From Polynucleobacter sp. AM-26B4 (lineage in GTDB: Bacteria > Pseudomonadota > Gammaproteobacteria > Burkholderiales > Burkholderiaceae): a stretch of 64,000 nucleotides of DNA. A program made the position numbers and the translations under genes. Position 1 is the first letter of the stretch; each line of letters opens with the position of its first letter. The notes beneath the pieces are model-generated. The model did no database searches and was not told where the DNA came from. It saw nothing but the letters and a program-made list of their open reading frames with translations. Location of the stretch: assembly GCF_018882285.1 (NCBI RefSeq), contig NZ_JACVOT010000001.1:1557916-1621915 (forward strand), given 5' to 3'. Positions 17,172-23,625 of the stretch are shown one piece after another.

Positions 17172-17247
17172 TGGCTCCTCGACCTGGGCTCGAACCAGGG
17201 ACCTACGGATTAACAGTCCGGCGCTCTACCGACTGAGCTATCGAGGA
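17172..17247 (-). tRNA. tRNA-Asn (anticodon GUU)
   Basis: The 76-base minus-strand cloverleaf starts TCCTCGATAGCTCAG, has anticodon loop CTGTTAA (GTT), T arm GGTTCGAGCCC, and an encoded CCA after discriminator G. Confidence 0.97.
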
Positions 17248-17379
17248 ATAGACCAAGATTATAGCCTGATTTTTATTAGATGCCAAATTCGTCATGGCTT
17301 TGGTCTAATATGCCTTGAAACATATTGCTTCCGGGGCTTTATCCTATGTATATGATTAACTTATTTATTTTCTAAACTG

Positions 17380-17805
17380 ATGATTGAATTATCGATAACA
17401 AGTTGGGCTGAGGCGCAAAGTTTGGTGAAACCTTTGCGTTACCAAGTCTTTGTGATCGAGCAAAAAGTTCCTGAGGACATGGAGTGGGATGAGTTTGATG
17501 AGATTGCTTGGCATGCGATTGTCACTGCAGATAATCAAACGATTGGAACAGGGCGATTAATCATGCATGACCGAATTGCCAAAATAGGACGCATGGCTGT
17601 TCAGTCATCGAGAAGAAACCAGGGCATAGGTAAAAGTATCTTGAATGAGTTGATCCAAACCGCAAAAGAAAAGGGCGCACAAGAATGTCTCTTGCACGCC
17701 CAAGTTCATGCGATTGCTTTCTACGCCAAAGAAGACTTTGAGCCTCACGGCCCCATCTTCGATGAGGCCGGCATCCCTCACGTAGAAATGCGGCTCATCC
17801 TCTAA
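17380..17805 (+). CDS. GNAT acetyltransferase, ElaA-like
   Basis: A 141-residue GNAT-fold protein resembling ElaA. It has the early R-Y-Q-V-F-V-I-E-Q-K-V-P segment typical of ElaA, G-T-G-R-L-I near residue 56, I-G-R-M-A-V with the acetyl-CoA loop R-R-N-Q-G-I-G-K near 74-86, and a C-terminal F-Y-A-K-E-D-F-E-P-H-G-P-I-F-D-E-A-G-I-P-H, the characteristic ElaA ending. The acetyl acceptor is not known. It is a single gene, convergent with the TonB receptor gene 12 bases away. Confidence 0.85.
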   Translation: MIELSITSWAEAQSLVKPLRYQVFVIEQKVPEDMEWDEFDEIAWHAIVTADNQTIGTGRLIMHDRIAKIGRMAVQSSRRNQGIGKSILNELIQTAKEKGAQECLLHAQVHAIAFYAKEDFEPHGPIFDEAGIPHVEMRLIL

Positions 17806-17817
17806 AACTGCTAGAGA

Positions 17818-20010
17818 TTAAAAGTCAAAAGTAGCGGTTGCTCTAAAGATTCTAGGAATGCCTGGATAGAGAGTATTTGAACCATAAGTCTGACTCACAT
17901 CACGCCAGTAGAACTTGTCGAAGATATTTTCAACAAATACTCGGTAAGTAGCTTTTGATTTACCAACCTTATCTACATATCTCAAGCCAGCATCAAACTT
18001 ATGATATCCAGGAACGCTCAGTGAGTCATCGAGAGTCACTGGTTTGCTGGAAACATAAGTCCAGCCACCTTGAACGCTCATGTTTTCAACTTGCGGTAAT
18101 TGGTAATCTGCAAACATCACAGCGCGCCAGTTTGGAATACCAACCGCTTGTGAGCCGTTCATGCTTGAGGTGCTGGCGCCTTCCTGTTTCGCTTCCAAAT
18201 ACATGGCACTCGAAGTCAAACTTAGGCGCTTAGTTAACTTTTGAGCATAGGACAACTCAAAGCCTGTATGAACTACATCACCATCTTGTTTAATTTCAGC
18301 ATATTTACCCGCATTACTTCCGCTACTAATGTACTGGCCAGCATATTCATTGGGTCTAGATGCTCTAAATAATGTGGCAGAAATTAAAGAGTCATTGGTC
18401 GGGCTGAATCTTGTTCCAATTTCAATTTGGTCAGTTTTTCTAGGTTTAAGTGGGTTGGCGTTTACGAAACTAGTTTCAATCGGTTTAGTTCCTGATTCAA
18501 CACCCTCGCTATAGCTTATGTAGTTAGTTGTTTTACTATTTAACTTGTATGTTGCGCCAATGCTTGGAAGTAAATAGTTCTTCTTAAATTCTCCAAGCGA
18601 TGCACCAGAAGTTGAGAATGATTTATCGCTCAATTCAATAAATCTTGTACTTAGGTAAAGATTAATTTTTTCATTCAACTTCATATTATCTTGAATGAAA
18701 AAGCTATTTTGTTGGTGGTCAAGCGTCTTCTTCTGAGGACCAAGCTCACTTGATCCCGGTGAAATAGAAGCATTTAATGAGTAAATATTATCTCTGGGCA
18801 ACAAATTGGCATAGTCGTAATCAAATCTTGCTTGCCCTTGATAAATGCTTCGTTGAAGTAATGAAACCCCATATTTCAAATTATGTTCAATCGAGCCAGA
18901 ATTGAATTTACTGCTCAAACCCATTTGCACTTGATCATTTCTACGCAGTTCATTTTCGCTTCTAAAGTCTGACACCACAAAATCTCCAGTGGGGCCAAAA
19001 GTGCCACCTGCCAAAGGCAGTGGATAAGCTTGACGGTCATTGATCTTGACTTCACTGCGACTCAAATGGAAGAAAATTCTATTGTTGTCATTTAACTCAT
19101 GATCTATCTTTAAGCCTGTATTGAGTGACTTAATTTCAGTCGGTAAAACCCAGCTATATCTGTTTAACTGAATATCTGCAGGTATACCTGTTGGTACTCG
19201 TGCATTGCTACCATCTGTTGCATTTCCCAACAACATCAAACCAGAAACGCCAATTTGGCTCCTGTCTTGATATTCAACATCGAATTGGGCCAAAGTTTTA
19301 TTACTTAATTTGGCGTCAACAGCAAGGCTGACAAACTCACGTTTCCCTTTTGCATTCTTAACAAATGGCTTCATATTTTCATGGGCTGCGTTGATACGTA
19401 TGCCCAATGATTTTTCTTTATTTAAAAATGTACCAAAGTCTGCGGCCATATATTCTGTGCCGCGTTCACCAGTTCCAACTGTGGCAGACATCACATCTTT
19501 GGGTCTTTTTGTCACGAAGTTGATGATGCCGCCTGGTGATGAAGCACCAGCTTGCATGGCACTCACACCTTTGAGGATTTCGACACGTTCTTTATTTTCA
19601 AAGGCAAAGTTTTGTTCACCGGTCAGTGACATACCGTTCATGCGGTAGCTGGTAGCTGGATCTAGAGAGAATCCCCTGATGGATAAGTTTTCGTAATAAC
19701 CCAAGGTGGCGTAATAATCACCAACCGACGCATCAGTTCGAACAGCTTCAGAAATAAGTTTTACTTGTCGGTCATCCAGCAAATCTCTGCTAATCACTGA
19801 AATAGACGCCGGCGCATCTTTTAATTCAACTTCTTCAGTTCCACCAGGTCCACCAATCATGGCACCTTTGGCAACATAACCAGTGCCTTTTTCTCCAGTC
19901 ACCACCACCGGTGATAACTGCGTCTCAGATTGAGCAAATGTTTGTGAGTTGATACAAAAGAGCAGGGCACATGCACCTGCAATGTGGTTCAGTTTTGGCG
20001 TATAAGCCAT
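17818..20010 (-). CDS. TonB-dependent outer-membrane receptor, TPP-riboswitch controlled
   Basis: A 730-residue TonB-dependent receptor. A signal peptide (cleavage near T-F-A-Q, residue 27) is followed by a TonB-box-like S-P-V-V-V-T-G-E, a plug domain with L-S-I-R-G-F and I-L-K-G-V-S-A-M-Q-A-G-A-S-S-P-G-G-I-I-N-F, then a beta barrel ending in F-D-F, the expected aromatic terminus. By homology it resembles siderophore receptors, but a TPP aptamer in its leader points to uptake of thiamine or a thiamine derivative or precursor. The SD AAGGAG (20024-20019) precedes the ATG at 20010. It is the last gene of the leftward thiamine-salvage locus. Confidence 0.9.
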   Translation of the reverse strand: MAYTPKLNHIAGACALLFCINSQTFAQSETQLSPVVVTGEKGTGYVAKGAMIGGPGGTEEVELKDAPASISVISRDLLDDRQVKLISEAVRTDASVGDYYATLGYYENLSIRGFSLDPATSYRMNGMSLTGEQNFAFENKERVEILKGVSAMQAGASSPGGIINFVTKRPKDVMSATVGTGERGTEYMAADFGTFLNKEKSLGIRINAAHENMKPFVKNAKGKREFVSLAVDAKLSNKTLAQFDVEYQDRSQIGVSGLMLLGNATDGSNARVPTGIPADIQLNRYSWVLPTEIKSLNTGLKIDHELNDNNRIFFHLSRSEVKINDRQAYPLPLAGGTFGPTGDFVVSDFRSENELRRNDQVQMGLSSKFNSGSIEHNLKYGVSLLQRSIYQGQARFDYDYANLLPRDNIYSLNASISPGSSELGPQKKTLDHQQNSFFIQDNMKLNEKINLYLSTRFIELSDKSFSTSGASLGEFKKNYLLPSIGATYKLNSKTTNYISYSEGVESGTKPIETSFVNANPLKPRKTDQIEIGTRFSPTNDSLISATLFRASRPNEYAGQYISSGSNAGKYAEIKQDGDVVHTGFELSYAQKLTKRLSLTSSAMYLEAKQEGASTSSMNGSQAVGIPNWRAVMFADYQLPQVENMSVQGGWTYVSSKPVTLDDSLSVPGYHKFDAGLRYVDKVGKSKATYRVFVENIFDKFYWRDVSQTYGSNTLYPGIPRIFRATATFDF

Positions 20011-20060
20011 CGTCAGTACTCCTTATATAAACGATGGCGAGTTGGGGATGCGGTTTGGAC

Positions 20061-20138
20061 GCTTCCCTGCGCTCGCATTATCGAGATCAGGTTCAACGGG
20101 TATTTCTCACCCACATCAAAGATGCAGGACCCCGAGCT
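20061..20138 (-). promoter_or_regulatory. TPP riboswitch (THI element)
   Basis: Minus-strand RNA carries the THI-box core in order: CTCGGGGTCC, a variable stem, GGGTGAGAAATACCC, GAACCTGATCT, a GATAATGCGAG hairpin, and GCGCAGGGAAGC. Base for base this follows the E. coli thiM-type aptamer, including the CTGATCTxGATAATGC pyrimidine-sensor helix. It is 50 bases upstream of the TonB receptor start, so binding of thiamine pyrophosphate should lower receptor expression. No U-tract terminator is evident between aptamer and start codon, so control of translation is more likely. Confidence 0.95.
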
Positions 20139-20166
20139 AATATCTAAAACAACTAGATAACTGTGA

Positions 20167-20751
20167 TTATATGGATTTTTGAGCTTTGCGCTTTGCTAAT
20201 AAAGCCCTGACACTATCTTGGGTCTTTTTTAATCGTAGCTCTGGATGCCCAAAGGCTGATTCATAAGGTATTTGCAGCTCTTCTAGGCGGGCTTTGACCC
20301 TGAAATGAACCTTGGTCTGGGCTACCGGCCCATCTCTTTGCAGGCCATCCTCTTGCCATGGAAAATCTATTTGAGTAAAGATCGTTAAATCATAGTCATG
20401 ACCCTGAGCAATCTTAAACAGGTCCGGGTTCGAACCCCCAAAGACCACCTCACTGTAGATACAAGTCATCAAAGGTGTGGTGTCGCAAAAAAGTAAAACA
20501 AACTCTGGGTTGTTGTGTTGCTTGATTAGGTCATTGGCAAGTGTGCGCTCTAAAGATTGCTGCTCTTGTGCAATACCTACTTGCTCATCTGGTCTTGGGG
20601 TTCTATTTTCTTGATCGACAAACAGTCTTAAGTACTCTGGAACATAGGCGCTGGGATATTCTTTGGAAAAAGCATTGGCCAAACTTTGAGCCAGGCTTGT
20701 TTTGCCGCTGCACTCAGCACCTACGATGGCGATTCTTAAGACATCTGTCAT
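20167..20751 (-). CDS. NadR-like P-loop kinase (candidate thiamine or nucleoside kinase)
   Basis: A 194-residue ATPase resembling the C-terminal ribosylnicotinamide-kinase domain of NadR, standing alone without the nucleotidyltransferase half. The Walker A is G-A-E-C-S-G-K-T (residues 11-18). V-P-E-Y-L-R follows near 38-43, then L-F-C-D-T-T-P-L-M-T, a Walker-B-like strand, and F-P-W-Q-E-D-G-L-Q-R-D-G-P, the NadR P-W-x-x-D-G-L-R signature. Between a PnuC-like transporter (ATGA overlap) and a TPP-riboswitch-linked receptor, it is a candidate kinase that traps imported thiamine. Nicotinamide riboside is the alternative substrate. Confidence 0.8.
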   Translation of the reverse strand: MTDVLRIAIVGAECSGKTSLAQSLANAFSKEYPSAYVPEYLRLFVDQENRTPRPDEQVGIAQEQQSLERTLANDLIKQHNNPEFVLLFCDTTPLMTCIYSEVVFGGSNPDLFKIAQGHDYDLTIFTQIDFPWQEDGLQRDGPVAQTKVHFRVKARLEELQIPYESAFGHPELRLKKTQDSVRALLAKRKAQKSI

Positions 20752-21326
20752 GCTGTTGGCTCACTCTGCTTGATTTTCTTGGACCACTGTAACCAGCCAA
20801 GGACTGCAAGGACAATCAAAAGACCATACAGCAGGGCGGTCAAATGCAAATCTTTATAAATGTACAAAGCAATATAAAGACTGTTCACAAAAATCCACAC
20901 CAACCAATTCTCCAACCACTTTTGCGCGCTCATATAAGTGGCCAACAAACTACCGGCCGTTAAAAATGCATCGATGAGTGGCACATCTGAGCTGGTGTGG
21001 TTCACCAACAGGTAATGAATGATCAAAAATAATCCCGACCAGCAAAGACTGCCAATCAAAGGCCAACTGCGCGGCATTTTCTTAAATGAACTACTTGAAC
21101 TGTTGTTTGTACCTTCAGGCTGAGTACTTTTTGACCAGGTTTTCCAGGCATAAATCGCTAAAAGGATAAAAACACCCTGTAACCATGCATCACCAAACAG
21201 TTTTGCGTCTTGAAACACCCAGGCGTAAGCAGCAGAACTGGCAATCATCAAAGGCCAAGTAAAAATATGGCCATAGGCATTGAGAGCCACACATATCAGA
21301 GACAGCGTGAAAGCAATGATCTCCAT
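20748..21326 (-). CDS. PnuC-family transporter (PnuT-like candidate)
   Basis: A 192-residue membrane protein of the PnuC family, with about seven helices. Conserved features are W-P-L-M-I-A-S-S-A-A-Y-A-W-V-F near residue 24, W-L-Q-G-V-F-I near 47, and a C-terminal A-Q-K-W-L-E-N-W-L-V-W-I-F-V-N with the family W-x-x-W-x-x-x-N pattern. PnuC proteins facilitate diffusion of unphosphorylated vitamins, which a cytoplasmic kinase then traps. The TPP-riboswitch receptor and Nudix neighbours favour thiamine (PnuT) over nicotinamide riboside. Its stop overlaps the kinase start. Confidence 0.85.
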   Translation of the reverse strand: MEIIAFTLSLICVALNAYGHIFTWPLMIASSAAYAWVFQDAKLFGDAWLQGVFILLAIYAWKTWSKSTQPEGTNNSSSSSFKKMPRSWPLIGSLCWSGLFLIIHYLLVNHTSSDVPLIDAFLTAGSLLATYMSAQKWLENWLVWIFVNSLYIALYIYKDLHLTALLYGLLIVLAVLGWLQWSKKIKQSEPTA

Positions 21327-21340
21327 GGCTTCTTAAAGAC

Positions 21341-22156
21341 TTAGGATTTTCTTAAAAGGAAATCTGCAGCAACGGCAGCAGCATCAGGCGTTAAAGCACC
21401 TTCTAAAATCAAATCTGCCGCTTGTGCGTACGGAACTTTGATAAAACCTGAGACTTCACCATCATTATTCTTTGGTGAAAAATCATCAGGCAATAACAAG
21501 TCATAGGTATACAGGCTCTCATCATGCAGGCCTTTGGGTTCTACCACGCGACGCACATGAATGTGACCCACTGGTTCAGCTAAGCGAGCTATCTCAGTTG
21601 GAACACCGGCTTCTTCCCACAACTCACGGATCACGCATTGTTGCAAGGTTTCATCGGCACTGATGCCGCCAGCCGCCAAGTTATCCAACATATTGGGGTC
21701 GGTCGCCTTATTGGAGCTGCGCATGCCCAAAAACATCTCTTGATGAGCGGTGTAACCGTTGATATGACATGCCCGACTATGAAAACCTAGCGATCTAAAG
21801 ATGGCACGTTCCATTCTGAAGCGCTCATGGCCATGATCATCTAACCAAGAGAAGGATTCATCACGCCACCCAGGAGCCAAACCTTGTTTCTTTAAAAACT
21901 CAGCCAAATCTTGAAGTTCTTGACTCAATAAATAAGGAGTTAGATTCTCTAAATGCAAATGCTCGCCGAAAAGGGCCAAAGCAGGGGTCTCGGTACTGTC
22001 GATATAGGACTTGATGCTGGCGATATAGTCAGGCTGGATATAGCCAATCATTTGGCCACGGAAACGAATCCCAAGCCAATCAGCTGGCGCTGGTCTTAGT
22101 GCAGTCTCTAAAAGCTCTTCTAAAGCTGCTTTGGTAGTTGCTGAAATTGGTGACAT
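21341..22156 (-). CDS. DUF4743/Nudix hydrolase, Tnr3/YJR142W-like
   Basis: A 271-residue protein with an N-terminal DUF4743-like region (residues 1-110) and a Nudix domain whose box is complete: G163-x5-E-x7-R-E-L-W-E-E-A-G-V. The same architecture occurs in yeast YJR142W and the N-terminal half of S. pombe Tnr3. Members of that group are reported to hydrolyse damaged (oxo/oxy) thiamine diphosphates. It is first in the leftward locus, 14 bases before the PnuC-like gene, which supports a thiamine-related function. Confidence 0.85.
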   Translation of the reverse strand: MSPISATTKAALEELLETALRPAPADWLGIRFRGQMIGYIQPDYIASIKSYIDSTETPALALFGEHLHLENLTPYLLSQELQDLAEFLKKQGLAPGWRDESFSWLDDHGHERFRMERAIFRSLGFHSRACHINGYTAHQEMFLGMRSSNKATDPNMLDNLAAGGISADETLQQCVIRELWEEAGVPTEIARLAEPVGHIHVRRVVEPKGLHDESLYTYDLLLPDDFSPKNNDGEVSGFIKVPYAQAADLILEGALTPDAAAVAADFLLRKS

Positions 22157-22254
22157 GTCTACAATATTTCTTAATATTATTAGATTATCTGCTAAAGCAC
22201 GTCATCCAGCCGAAATTAACCAATCATTAATGACTATTTTCTGAAAGCCCGCAC

Positions 22255-22695
22255 ATGTCCTCATCCGACCAGACCAACACCCCTGACGATGACTTTGAAC
22301 CTCTGATTCAGGCAGGTCATCGCATCTGTTCCAGTGATCGAATCCAAGATCAAGAAGAAGGCTTTCGTTTCATGGTCAGAACTTCAGACATTGCAGGCAT
22401 GGTTGGATCGATTGACCACCGTGTTGATGAAACCTTGCCTGCTTTTGTGATTCGTTTTGATGGTCAGGCACACGCTTATTTGAATCGTTGTGCTCATGTG
22501 GCCATGGAACTCGATTGGCAACCAGGACAATTCTTCACCAATGACAAAACAGCCATCATTTGTGCATCGCATGATGCTCAATATTTACCCGATACTGGTG
22601 AATGTATTTCTGGGCCATGTCCGCATGGATCACGTTTGATTAAATTGCAAATTGAAGAGAAGGCTGGCGAGATTTATCTTTGTCAAGCGAATTAA
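22255..22695 (+). CDS. Rieske [2Fe-2S] ferredoxin-like protein
   Basis: A 146-residue protein with a Rieske cluster site: C-A-H-V-A-M-E-L (C-x-H) near residue 80 and C-A-S-H-D-A-Q-Y (C-x-x-H) near 102, followed by G-x-C-I-S-G-P-C as in many Rieske proteins. There is no transmembrane segment or signal peptide, so it is probably a soluble electron carrier or the ferredoxin part of an oxygenase. The partner is not evident. It is divergent from the thiamine locus and followed by a long non-coding gap. Confidence 0.85.
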   Translation: MSSSDQTNTPDDDFEPLIQAGHRICSSDRIQDQEEGFRFMVRTSDIAGMVGSIDHRVDETLPAFVIRFDGQAHAYLNRCAHVAMELDWQPGQFFTNDKTAIICASHDAQYLPDTGECISGPCPHGSRLIKLQIEEKAGEIYLCQAN

Positions 22696-23128
22696 GAAAA
22701 CTATTTATTACAGTCTCATTACAAAAAGTATTAATCAAGCTTGAGCATATTCATTGCTGCCTAATTTTTAAGCAGCCCAGCTCAACCATTATCAAATAAG
22801 GACTTTTTGAATTTTGCGAACAAGTAGTCCACACAAACTGTGGATAAGTTGTGAAAAATTTTTTGAAAAATAAATTTTTTCACCTATTGACATCAAAGAA
22901 GAAATTATTTTTTCAGTGAAATTTTGAAATAAATAATTGATGAGTCGGATTTGCGGTACTCAAGAGAAATTCAGCTAGCACACTTTCAATTTCCTTCAAG
23001 TATTTCAAAGATTCAATCAGTAAAAATTGCTGTTATGAAATGTCACGATTAAATCAATCAAATATTTCAGTGACTGGGTGTATCCTTATCCTAATTGCAG
23101 AAAATTATGAAATTGAAGAAGGCTTGCC
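22696..23128. other. 433-base A+T-rich intergenic gap with one DnaA-box match
   Basis: No convincing coding frame is seen. The gap contains a perfect 9-base DnaA-box consensus on the minus strand (TTATCCACA, about 22841-22849) inside a small inverted repeat (TCCACA-5 bases-TGTGGA), directly followed by a near-perfect A/T hairpin with GTGAAAAATTT and AAATTTTTTCAC arms. A second A/T inverted repeat (AATTATTT/AAATAATT) follows. It could regulate the downstream lipoprotein gene or be an isolated DnaA site. It does not look like a full origin. Confidence 0.4.
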
Positions 23129-23569
23129 ATGAATAAACTACTCATCAGCTCCATCATCACCATTACTTTGGGCTTGAGTGCATGTAGCACCACCCAGCTA
23201 CAGAATGCTGATGGTGAATCAGTTCAGGATATTCAGTCAAAATTACTTGGCGACATGCCTATGCCGGGTGGCGCACGCATCAACAACGAAAACTCATTGA
23301 TTCTGGGTAGCGGCGATGGTTGGGCTGGCCGAGTAGCGATCATCTCAGCGCAAAATGCCAATGAAACCTTCACATTCTTTAGAGATCAATTCCAAAAATC
23401 AGGCTGGACCTTGGTTTCTTCAACCAAATCTAAAAGCAGTATCTTGGTATTCATCAAAAAAGACAGAACTGCCACCATTGAAATCGAAGAAGGCGGCTTT
23501 GGTGGAAAAGCCAATGTGATGTTGACAGTAGCTCCTAGGAGTACGGTGATTCCTCCAGTCACTAAATAA
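23129..23569 (+). CDS. Putative lipoprotein
   Basis: A 146-residue protein with a short N-terminal signal and lipobox L-S-A-C (Cys19). The mature part has M-P-M-P-G-G-A-R-I, then G-W-A-G-R-V-A-I-I, F-T-F-F-R-D-Q-F-Q-K-S-G-W-T-L-V, and a C-terminal G-G-F-G-G-K-A-N-V-M-L-T-V strand. The F-F-R-D-x-F-x-K-S-G-W-x-L-V-x-S stretch looks like the recurrent domain seen in small proteobacterial lipoproteins of unknown function. I cannot name a family. It lies 56 bases before the DUF748 gene and may share its transcript. Confidence 0.7.
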   Translation: MNKLLISSIITITLGLSACSTTQLQNADGESVQDIQSKLLGDMPMPGGARINNENSLILGSGDGWAGRVAIISAQNANETFTFFRDQFQKSGWTLVSSTKSKSSILVFIKKDRTATIEIEEGGFGGKANVMLTVAPRSTVIPPVTK

Positions 23570-23625
23570 GGCAGAAGTTTCAAAACATTCATCCCAAAGA
23601 CGCTAAGTCAATTTATTATTGGGTA

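Noticed and set aside
22696-23128. The gap as a replication origin
   Set aside because: Only one perfect DnaA box was seen, and dnaA, dnaN, gidA or parAB are not nearby.
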